A stretch of 64,000 nucleotides of DNA from NCBI GenBank assembly GCA_002695065.1, contig NZNW01000006.1, forward strand, positions 1-64,000, in the 5' to 3' direction. The stretch comes from Salinicola sp. GTDB taxonomy: Bacteria > Pseudomonadota > Gammaproteobacteria > Pseudomonadales > Halomonadaceae. The position numbers were made by a program, and so were the translations under genes. Below are positions 8,141 through 14,371 of this stretch, in pieces. Within the stretch, counting starts at the first letter, position 1, and every line of letters begins with the position of its first letter. Under the pieces are notes generated by a model. The model searched no databases and was not told the origin of the DNA. It saw only the letters and a list, made by a program, of their open reading frames with translations.

Positions 8141-9319
8141 TTATGCCGCTTCGGTATCCGAGTCGGCGGATCCAGGTTGTGCCGGCTCGTCTTGCGCCGG
8201 CGTTGAGGTGATCTTGAAAAGCCGCCCCTTGTCGGGAGAGTTTGGCGTCACGTCCCAGGCCATAATGGCTGGGACGAAACGGTCGGTCAGAATTCGACGC
8301 TCACTGATGTTGCCGTCAGCGTCTTCACTAAACTCGACCTTCGCCGTCTTCTCCTTGAAGGTGTCGCCCTTCACGACCAATTGACGCCCCGATCGGGCCG
8401 TCACAACGCCCGATATGCCTCCTGCTGCCAGTGACAGCGCAAGGTGCCAGCTCGAAAGCTGACGCAACGGACGTCGCTGCGTGCCCCCTCCTGTCCAGAA
8501 AGCCAGGTTGAAGCTCGGCCAAAGGCCACCTAAGCGACCTATTTCCTGCTCCAACTGTTCAGGCTCCAGGGAGACCCGGTAGCAGTGTGGCGTGCTGCTC
8601 GTTGCCGGCGGCACGTCATAGGGTTCATCACACCAGGTCAACGGCAACGGCGCGGGCTTGAGTTCTCCCGATCCGATCCGCTGCAACAGCTTCCTGGTCT
8701 GCTTGGCCTGATCGTTGGCCAGTAGTGCATTACGCTTCGTGCGAACGCCGAAGACGACGACCTGCTGGAAGGTGTCGATCGCTGCCTCGAACGCGGTAAC
8801 GCGATCGAAGTGTTGGCTGACCCAGCCCGACAGCTCATCATCGAAGACGTATCGGGGCACGATCATCATCAGGATCCCGCCGTACTGCAGAAGGTGAACA
8901 CAACGCTGGTAGAACAGCTTTTCCAAACGCTGCCTACCTTTGCCCGCATACCCCTTGCTGCCACCGGTCTCGCTGACAAGATCGCCGTAGGGTGGATTGA
9001 AGAACATCATCCCGAACGCGCGTTGAGAGATGACGGTATCCATCAGATCCGACTGGATGCCGACATCGACCAAACCCTGCATGTGGCGAGCTCGCTCAAG
9101 ATCGTATTCGATACCGTAAGCATCGGTTCGATCTCGGCCTAATCGGTGAGTGCTTTCTAGGATCGCGTGGCCTTCGCCGGCACACGGATCCAGGATGCGT
9201 ACCCGCTGATCGTGCGAGGTGTCCAGTGCATTCAGGACACGATCGATCGTGTCCTCGTCGGTCGGGTAATATCCGTTCTTGGCGAAATTGCGCGCCAGGC
9301 GTGGAAACATCAGAGCCAT
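8141..9319 (-). CDS. N6-adenine methyltransferase-like protein (DUF6094 type)
   Basis: A 392-residue protein with the class I methyltransferase SAM-binding motif DPCAGEG (residues 44-50) and the catalytic-type NPPY motif (108-111), the arrangement of N6-adenine DNA methylases. The C-terminal half is family-specific and has no target-recognition domain I can name. Such proteins recur in PFGI/pKLC102-type elements beside a large helicase, as here, and may modify incoming element DNA against host restriction. Activity and target site are not visible from sequence. It follows the upstream gene by only 15 bp, so the two are cotranscribed. Confidence 0.8.
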   Translation of the reverse strand: MALMFPRLARNFAKNGYYPTDEDTIDRVLNALDTSHDQRVRILDPCAGEGHAILESTHRLGRDRTDAYGIEYDLERARHMQGLVDVGIQSDLMDTVISQRAFGMMFFNPPYGDLVSETGGSKGYAGKGRQRLEKLFYQRCVHLLQYGGILMMIVPRYVFDDELSGWVSQHFDRVTAFEAAIDTFQQVVVFGVRTKRNALLANDQAKQTRKLLQRIGSGELKPAPLPLTWCDEPYDVPPATSSTPHCYRVSLEPEQLEQEIGRLGGLWPSFNLAFWTGGGTQRRPLRQLSSWHLALSLAAGGISGVVTARSGRQLVVKGDTFKEKTAKVEFSEDADGNISERRILTDRFVPAIMAWDVTPNSPDKGRLFKITSTPAQDEPAQPGSADSDTEAA

Positions 9320-9334
9320 GGTGGCCTCCTGGAT

Positions 9335-9925
9335 TTATTGCGTGGCGAGATCGCCGGAGTGGATGAGCTGACCGATGGCGTCCTGGACGCTGGTCAGTGA
9401 GAGATCGATCCAGACGCCAGATAAGCTCCCTGACGCCTGATCGAGCATGCGTATCGCACCGTGCTCGAGGAGCAACTGAACAACCATGGGTTGCCAGTGA
9501 TCGAGCAGCGGATACGCGGCGAGATCACGCAGGCGTGTCCAGAGCATCGCGCTCTTGTCCTGGCGTGAGTCACGTTCGTTGAAGATGGCGTAGCACTGAC
9601 GATTCGCCCGATCGGGATCCTGGCAGCGCTGATCGAACAGCCAGAGATTCAACAGGCTGCCGAACCGGGTGCGCTGATAAGTCCTCGTCGTTCGCTTTGC
9701 CAGGCGATCGCGATCGATAAACAAGCGTTCGGGGCGATCGCTCACCACCGTCAACCTGTCTAAACCGCCCTCGCCCATAGGCAACGTCAGCTTGGCCATC
9801 AGTTCGTGAATGGCGGTATCCCGCCCCCATAGAGAGAGGAATACCGCGCGCTCGCCATCGGCGAGATAGCGATCAATGAAAAGCTCCGGCGCTTCATCCA
9901 GCCGCCATAGTTTGGGTGCAGTCAT
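9335..9925 (-). CDS. Conserved ICE hypothetical protein
   Basis: A 196-residue protein starting MTAPKLWRLDEAPELF, with a GGAGG site 6 bp upstream; an ATG four codons earlier overlaps that site and is less likely. It is rich in aromatic and charged residues, has no signal peptide or membrane segment, and has no recognisable catalytic motif. It stands between a leader hairpin and the methylase-like gene, with which it is cotranscribed. I do not recognise the family. Confidence 0.7.
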   Translation of the reverse strand: MTAPKLWRLDEAPELFIDRYLADGERAVFLSLWGRDTAIHELMAKLTLPMGEGGLDRLTVVSDRPERLFIDRDRLAKRTTRTYQRTRFGSLLNLWLFDQRCQDPDRANRQCYAIFNERDSRQDKSAMLWTRLRDLAAYPLLDHWQPMVVQLLLEHGAIRMLDQASGSLSGVWIDLSLTSVQDAIGQLIHSGDLATQ

Positions 9926-9952
9926 GCTCGCCTCCATCGTGAGTTGCCAAAG

Positions 9953-9987
9953 ATGGGGCGAGCAGCCCCCATGGGCTGTCGCCCCAT
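9953..9987 (-). promoter_or_regulatory. Leader hairpin upstream of gene ending at 9335
   Basis: ATGGGGCGA pairs with TCGCCCCAT (9 bp); after one bulged G, CAGCCC pairs with GGGCTG around a CCAT loop. A long nested hairpin 27 bp before the start codon. Confidence 0.6.
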
Positions 9988-10009
9988 GGGGTTGGTTGAA
10001 AGGTCCGAG

Positions 10010-10288
10010 TCAGTTCGACTCGAAGCGCCGCGCGTGCGAGTTGTAGCGCCTGGCTTGGCTACCCGCGCGAATCGGCGTCAATCCCGCTTGATAAATCTCC
10101 GTCAGGTATTGCCCTCGGAAGTCAATGGCGGCCTCGGCAGCCCCCTCCGGTATACCTTCTCCCACAAAGAATGCGACCAGTTCCTGATCGGTCGCGATCT
10201 CATTGTTCGAAAGCAGATCCTCAATAGTTTGAAGCTGTGAATCCGTGAGTTCGACGAACCGTGGATCCATGTGGTGTCGATCGTTCAT
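10010..10288 (-). CDS. Small hypothetical protein
   Basis: A 92-residue acidic protein (MNDRHHMDPRFVELTD) with a basic, Arg-rich tail. The N-terminal 60 residues look helical. An AAGGAG site 6 bp upstream supports the start. It sits between a hairpin leader upstream and another hairpin downstream inside the small-gene block. I do not recognise a family. Confidence 0.65.
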   Translation of the reverse strand: MNDRHHMDPRFVELTDSQLQTIEDLLSNNEIATDQELVAFFVGEGIPEGAAEAAIDFRGQYLTEIYQAGLTPIRAGSQARRYNSHARRFESN

Positions 10289-10324
10289 TCCAATCTCCTT
10301 GGAGAATCAATGACGAGCGATCCC

Positions 10325-10356
10325 TCCCCGGCGGAAAGGAGTCCGCCCGTCGGGGA
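10325..10356 (-). promoter_or_regulatory. Leader hairpin upstream of gene ending at 10010
   Basis: TCCCC pairs with GGGGA outside and GGCGGA with TCCGCC inside, with an asymmetric internal loop of CGTC. It lies between the ArdC stop codon and the next gene. Confidence 0.55.
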
Positions 10357-10363
10357 AGGTGGA

Positions 10364-11518
10364 TTACGCCGCAACGGCTGTGGCGTAATTCCAGGTTTGA
10401 GTTGACGCGTCGAACACGTAGCCAAGCTGTTTCAGACGAACCGTCTGGGCTCGGAACGTGCCGCGATCGACCGTGGGATCCAGCTTGACGCTATCGCCCA
10501 GCGGCCACTGATGGCCGAATAGTTCGATGTCCTGGTCATCGACGGGAGGACGCTTCGGCGGAGCCTCGGCAGTCTTCCGGTCAACGGTGTCAGGCGCATC
10601 GGTCATATCCGGTGCATGCCACTCGGCATAGGCTTGCTTGAGAAACTCAGCCGCGAGCCTTGCCGCACCCGACGCCCGAAAGATGGCTTTCTTATCCTCC
10701 TTCAACACCTGAATCCAATTGGCGATGTAGAAGTTGTCGAAAGCCTCGTTGCGAATGCCAAAGTGACCGCACATGAAGGCGCTCCCCATCTGAGCCACCA
10801 GTTCTTCAAAGGCGTATTCCGGCGTACCGAAACCGTTGAAGTCCGTGATGCCCGGACGGGCCAGGCGCGATCCATGCCCTGTCGCGTGCGTGAGTTCATG
10901 GAGTGCGGTGCTGTAGTAGCCTTCCGCATCGCGAAACCGCTCCTTTGCCGGCAGCAGCACGCGATCTTGAGTAGGCATATACAGCGCCCCTTCACAATCG
11001 CGAGAGTGAACCACCCGGATGCCGCAGCCTTCGATCATCTCGTCCAGAGCATCAATGTTCTGGATGCCATCGACGACATTGGCAGGAGCATTCACGATCT
11101 CGGCGGGAAGGCCATCGCACTGATCGATGTTGAACAGGTTGAAGCCCCGCAGGATGGCAAAATGCTTCTCCCTGGGGTTCCCCTCCTCGTCCAATACGGG
11201 CTCACCGTCATCGTCGACGATTTCCCGCTTCATCGGTTTGTAGAAACAGGCGAGCGTGCTGCGCTCACCCTTACGGACCGTGCCGCCGGCCTCTTTCGCC
11301 TGGCGAAAGGTCAGCCATCGATCCTGAGAGAACTTCTGCTGCTCGGCCATCGTCCACAACAGCGGCACATTGATGCCGCTGTAGGGACGCCCGGAGATGG
11401 CGTTGGACGGCGTGACGAACGTCCTGCCGCCTTCCCAGGGTTTGCCAACCCACGGTATGTTCCCCTGCTCCAGGGACGACACGATTTGGTCCGTGATTGC
11501 TTGGTAGATATCGGCCAT
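10364..11518 (-). CDS. ardC: ArdC-type antirestriction protein with metallopeptidase motif
   Basis: A 384-residue protein. The N-terminal part (about residues 1-130; IPWVGKPWEG, ISGRPYSGIN, VRKGERST) matches the ArdC single-stranded-DNA-binding domain, and HELTH at 207-211 followed by ATGHGSRL is the zinc-metallopeptidase-like part of the family. A C-terminal extension (about 330-384; GHQWPLGDSVKLDP) is extra. ArdC proteins protect incoming single-stranded element DNA from host restriction during conjugation. The start MADIYQ has GAGGAT upstream; an upstream in-frame ATG would add 72 residues that read through the leader hairpins and is rejected. The gene is part of the hairpin-leader block, as expected for an early-entry gene. 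Confidence 0.88.
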   Translation of the reverse strand: MADIYQAITDQIVSSLEQGNIPWVGKPWEGGRTFVTPSNAISGRPYSGINVPLLWTMAEQQKFSQDRWLTFRQAKEAGGTVRKGERSTLACFYKPMKREIVDDDGEPVLDEEGNPREKHFAILRGFNLFNIDQCDGLPAEIVNAPANVVDGIQNIDALDEMIEGCGIRVVHSRDCEGALYMPTQDRVLLPAKERFRDAEGYYSTALHELTHATGHGSRLARPGITDFNGFGTPEYAFEELVAQMGSAFMCGHFGIRNEAFDNFYIANWIQVLKEDKKAIFRASGAARLAAEFLKQAYAEWHAPDMTDAPDTVDRKTAEAPPKRPPVDDQDIELFGHQWPLGDSVKLDPTVDRGTFRAQTVRLKQLGYVFDASTQTWNYATAVAA

Positions 11519-11547
11519 CGTCAGATCCTCATGATGACGACCGAGAC

Positions 11548-11580
11548 CACCCCCACCGGGAGCGAATCCCGGTCGGGGTG
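11548..11580 (-). promoter_or_regulatory. Leader hairpin upstream of ardC
   Basis: CACCCC pairs with GGGGTG and ACCGGGA with TCCCGGT, separated by one C/C mismatch, around a GCGAA loop. It is 29 bp from the ardC start and is followed upstream by a second hairpin at 11584-11603. Confidence 0.6.
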
Positions 11581-11583
11581 AGT

Positions 11584-11603
11584 GATCCCGGTAAGCCGGG
11601 ATC
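11584..11603 (-). promoter_or_regulatory. Second hairpin in ardC leader
   Basis: GATCCCGG, loop TAAG, CCGGGATC: perfect 8-bp stem, lying between the upstream gene's stop codon (11625) and the main ardC leader hairpin. Confidence 0.55.
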
Positions 11604-11624
11604 AGGTTTGTGATGAAGGTGTCC

Positions 11625-12017
11625 TCAAGCGGCCAGGCTTTGCCGGCCAGCCAGTGAGAACACCAATGCGTGCTTGTTCCAACGGCGCTCGATCTCCGCA
11701 TGGATCTCGAGACGCAGTGGCTGTCGCCAATCACCGGTGCTGGGGATGGCCGTTATGTCGAAATCGAACGAACGACTCCCCTCCGGTGCAGCAGCGAGTC
11801 CTTCACGCGCTTGGTCTATGAAAGCATCGAGGCGATCCAGCCAGTGCAAGGTCAACAGGATGTCGTCATGCACTGGCGCGTCGACGAGCATGGCCACCTC
11901 ATTGATGAGGGGCTGCTCCATCATCACCATTACGTCGCGGCGCTGGGGACATAGCCCTCGGCACTGCGCTTTGGTCGTGACGTCGATACGGATGTTGCGG
12001 CTGTAGGGTGCTGTCAT
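11625..12017 (-). CDS. Small hypothetical protein
   Basis: A 130-residue soluble protein starting MTAPYSRNIRIDVTTKAQC, with AAGGAG 7 bp upstream, which decides this start over one seven codons earlier. It has mixed alpha/beta character and no known motif. It lies in the hairpin-leader block upstream of ardC. Related proteins may be widespread in this ICE class, but I cannot name a family. Confidence 0.65.
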   Translation of the reverse strand: MTAPYSRNIRIDVTTKAQCRGLCPQRRDVMVMMEQPLINEVAMLVDAPVHDDILLTLHWLDRLDAFIDQAREGLAAAPEGSRSFDFDITAIPSTGDWRQPLRLEIHAEIERRWNKHALVFSLAGRQSLAA

Positions 12018-12056
12018 GGTGCTTCTCCTTGGGAACAAAAATGGGGAAGCACCTCC

Positions 12057-12085
12057 CCCATTGGGGAAGAAACTTCCCCAATGGG
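12057..12085 (-). promoter_or_regulatory. Leader hairpin upstream of gene ending at 11625
   Basis: CCCATTGGGGAAG pairs perfectly with CTTCCCCAATGGG (13 bp) around an AAA loop on the plus strand. One of the clearest of the shared leader hairpins. Confidence 0.7.
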
Positions 12086-12101
12086 TGGATACCGCTTGGT
12101 G

Positions 12102-12629
12102 TTAGGCAGGCAGGACGGTGGCCTTCCAGGTATTGCGATGCGAATTCACCGTGCGGTGATTTACAACGCGGCCCTGGTCATTACGGACAGGCTGTTTGAC
12201 GACGACCGCTTCTCGACCCAGAAACTCGAGGGCAACGTCATCTCCAACCGCCAGTGGTGTCTGATGCGCAACGCGCTTTAAATCGACACCCCACAAGGTC
12301 TTTTCCGCACCACGGTCGAGCCGTAGCGTAATGAAGTAACTCGGGTTATTCGCCTCATCGAACTCGAAAGGCGCTTCCCCCAGCTTGAGTATCTCGCCTT
12401 GGAAAGCCGAGCCTTTGATCGGAGTCTTGTTCCCGCCCGAAGACGAGTCGGAGGCTTCCGAATCAGAAGCCCCGCCCCATGCCATCTGAACGATCCCCAG
12501 AGCCTTGAGCACGAAAAGAATCGCCAGCGTCAGCCAGGTCCACCGGAGTGCATCGGGCAGAACAGAAGGCAACATCAGCGGTACGAGTACCGATAGCAGC
12601 AAAGCGCGAGAGCCTTTGAATGGATTCAT
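12102..12629 (-). CDS. Membrane-anchored protein with TraI/ICE-type C-terminal domain
   Basis: A 175-residue protein with two N-terminal hydrophobic segments (residues 8-50: LLLSVLVPLML and WTLAILFVLKALGI), a Ser-rich linker, and a C-terminal domain (about 75-175). The pattern FEFDEANNPSYFITLRLDRG then LWGVDL and LEFLGREAVVVKQP resembles the small domain found at the C-terminus of TraI-type relaxases and some ArdC-like proteins. It might bring that domain to the membrane. The start MNPFKGS has GGAG upstream, in contrast to a longer reading. Function not known. Confidence 0.65.
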   Translation of the reverse strand: MNPFKGSRALLLSVLVPLMLPSVLPDALRWTWLTLAILFVLKALGIVQMAWGGASDSEASDSSSGGNKTPIKGSAFQGEILKLGEAPFEFDEANNPSYFITLRLDRGAEKTLWGVDLKRVAHQTPLAVGDDVALEFLGREAVVVKQPVRNDQGRVVNHRTVNSHRNTWKATVLPA

Positions 12630-12666
12630 GATGTATCTCCAGTGGATAGCAAGGAGAAACACCATC

Positions 12667-12695
12667 CCCACAGGGGAAGTGTTTCCCCAAGTGGG
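12667..12695 (-). promoter_or_regulatory. Leader hairpin upstream of gene ending at 12102
   Basis: CCCAC pairs with GTGGG outside and GGGGAA with TTCCCC inside, around GTGT. On the minus strand it is followed by GATGGTGTTTCTCC, a string repeated in the leaders at 43980 and, in part, 44656. Confidence 0.65.
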
Positions 12696-12733
12696 TGTGA
12701 TCGACAGGTGTCGACCAGTCGTAGAGTCAGGCT

Positions 12734-12958
12734 TTAAGCGAAAAACTTGATCGCCGAGAGGAAAGCAACGGCAGCGACCAGCATGCCGCCAAGACGAATC
12801 GTCAGAGCCTGGGACAAACGCTGCTCCAGCTCTTTCAAATCCTGCTTGGTTGCCAGGTCACGCATATCATCCTCCAAGGCATCAACCACCGCTCTTGCCT
12901 TGTCTGCAGAGACGTTGATGTCGCGCAAGGCGTCATACAACGGTATGGCGTGTTTCAT
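12734..12958 (-). CDS. Small coiled-coil membrane protein
   Basis: A 74-residue protein: a charged helical part (residues 15-50; ALEDDMRDLATKQDLKELEQRL) likely to form a coiled coil, then one C-terminal membrane segment (GGMLVAAVAFLSAIKFF). This build resembles CCDC90/DUF1640-type small proteins. The start MKHAIPL has CAGGAG 7 bp upstream; a longer in-frame reading would run through the leader hairpin and the 105-bp repeat. It is the first gene of the small-gene block, directly after the 105-bp repeat element. Confidence 0.65.
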   Translation of the reverse strand: MKHAIPLYDALRDINVSADKARAVVDALEDDMRDLATKQDLKELEQRLSQALTIRLGGMLVAAVAFLSAIKFFA

Positions 12959-12985
12959 GGGAATCTCCTGTTGAAGCGGGAGACT

Positions 12986-13012
12986 CCCTGCCAGGGAAAT
13001 CTCCCTGGTGGG
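12986..13012 (-). promoter_or_regulatory. Leader hairpin upstream of gene ending at 12734
   Basis: CCAGGGA, loop AATC, TCCCTGG, with CCC and GGG further out. It lies between the 105-bp repeat element and the first gene of the block. Confidence 0.55.
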
Positions 13013-13021
13013 TAGTGAGGC

Positions 13022-13126
13022 AGCATCCAACTCTGGCGAGCGCCGCGTTTCAGGATGCGTTGCGGCGTTGGGATTGCCCCGGAGGGCTAAGGGCGCTGCT
13101 ATTACCGTCAGCAGCCAACGTGGTAC
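13022..13126 (-). repeat. 105-bp tandem-pseudoknot element, copy A (STAXI-like)
   Basis: This stretch matches 44714-44818 at 101 of 105 positions by eye. On the plus strand GCATCC pairs with GGATGC while CGCCGC in its loop pairs with GCGGCG just downstream, a classic H-type pseudoknot. A second unit has GTTGG/CCAAC, GCCC/GGGC and GCTGCT/AGCAGC, with TACC in the last loop able to pair with GGTA downstream. Two of the four differences fall in the small GCCC/GGGC loop (CGGA against CAAA), leaving stems intact. It stands upstream of the ardC block. Tandem pseudoknots beside ardC, ssb and topoisomerase genes are the description of the STAXI motif; I infer the match and cannot run a covariance search. 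Strand is a guess from the genes it heads. Confidence 0.65.
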
Positions 13127-13594
13127 AGCACAAGGATAGCCAGATAGCGATAGCGGAATCAATATCCCCTGCCCCATCACCCGGCCTCGTGAGCATGCCC
13201 CCCTCCCTGTTCATCGCATCGAAAGTGAAGCAAGACGTGGAGATTAGAAAATTAGTCTATACGACCTATTACACAATGAGACATTGCACTACATTGGATG
13301 CAGGGAACGAGTATTGAAATGACGACGCGATAGGCATCCGCGTTCGCGGTAGCCGTGGCGGGTTTCGACCCAAAGCGGACGTACTGGGCGAAGTCTGCGT
13401 GCATGTTCATCGATGTTGTGCAGCCGGCACTATGATCGGTGTTATATTAGCCACCCCGTACTTAACCTTCCTGTTTTTCAATAGGTTATGGTGAAAAAGG
13501 CGCGCAGCATAACATTATTGAACGTGCCTGTGCGTTCATTCAATATCAGAGTATTCCATCTAACACCTGTTAACAGGCAAGGCAATTCAGGCCT
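13127..13594. other. Gene-free leader of cargo hotspot
   Basis: A 468-bp stretch without a convincing gene between the structured element and the cargo genes. It holds a GTTATAT-like cassette boundary at 13441-13447, an inverted repeat TGAACG-N8-CGTTCA at 13519-13538, and a perfect palindrome CCTGTTAACAGG at 13566-13577 just before the next start codon. AAGCGGACGT near 13375 recurs inverted near 17131 (ACGTCCGCTT), flanking the cargo. Base composition falls from GC-rich to AT-rich along it. Confidence 0.5.
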
Positions 13595-14317
13595 ATGAGC
13601 AAGACTAAAAAAGAAACTACGACCGAGAGCATTACTCCTGTACAGTACTCAGAGTATTTTCGAGGGAAGGAAGATAAGGCTCTTGAGCGAGCGCAAGATA
13701 TCCGAAAATTCGAAATCGATCTCTACTGGAAGCGGGCTACCTATTTCTGGACCTTTATCGGCGCCACTTTGGCGGGCTTTCTAGCTATACAAGCATCAGG
13801 AGCACAGAATAAGCAGGATCTGTCTGTAATTCTATCCTGCTTGGGTGTGGTGTTTTCCTTTGCGTGGCTCTGTGTTAACCGGGGCAGCAAGTTCTGGCAG
13901 GAGAATTGGGAAAAGCACGTAGATATTTTGGAGAACGAAGTCACTGGGCCACTCTACAAGGTCATTTTGTCTCGGAATTTGGACGATTACACAAAATCAG
14001 AGAAGGTTCGCGATTGGGTAACTGGCCCTAGCGCTTTATCAGTTTCGAAAATAAATCAGCTCATTAGCCTATATGTGTCTATTTTATGGGTACTACTGCT
14101 CTGGTATTCCCTCCCCCCTTTCGACTTTGCAGCTCAGGCCAACTGGTTCTACTGTGGATTAATAGGCCTGTCGGTAGCTACGTGCGTTTCGTTCGTGTTC
14201 AAGCTTGGCAGAACATACAGTGGCGGATATTGGCATAATGCAGAGCTGCGTAAGTCTCGAATAAAACCAGCTAACAATCAAATGCAGCCGACGCCGAAGG
14301 ACGGAGTGGCTGATTAG
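13595..14317 (+). CDS. Four-helix membrane protein in a likely integron cassette
   Basis: A 240-residue protein with a charged N-terminal half-helix (residues 20-48) and about four membrane segments (near 50-72, 78-98, 152-172, 182-205). It has no enzyme motif. The pattern KRATYFWTFIGATLAGF recalls a widespread family of small membrane proteins (possibly RipA-like), but I cannot name it firmly. Its C-terminus NNQMQPTPKDGVAD is a typical read-through of an integron attC site, and such an attC-like site overlaps the stop codon. It is much lower in GC than the ICE backbone and points the other way, so it was acquired separately. A partner role with the following TrlF-like gene is possible but unproven. 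Confidence 0.6.
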   Translation: MSKTKKETTTESITPVQYSEYFRGKEDKALERAQDIRKFEIDLYWKRATYFWTFIGATLAGFLAIQASGAQNKQDLSVILSCLGVVFSFAWLCVNRGSKFWQENWEKHVDILENEVTGPLYKVILSRNLDDYTKSEKVRDWVTGPSALSVSKINQLISLYVSILWVLLLWYSLPPFDFAAQANWFYCGLIGLSVATCVSFVFKLGRTYSGGYWHNAELRKSRIKPANNQMQPTPKDGVAD

Positions 14318-14328
14318 TGGCGTTAGGC
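14271..14328 (+). repeat. attC-like recombination site 1
   Basis: CTAAC at the left pairs with GTTAG at the right, AATCA with TGATT and CAGCC with GGCTG inside; the right core GTTAGGC fits the GTTRRRY consensus. Length 58 bp. It covers the last codons of the membrane protein gene and separates it from the TrlF-like gene. Confidence 0.6.
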
Positions 14329-14371
14329 CGTGCGAACTTTCTCAGATTCATTTTGAGTTTAAGGAGATAAA

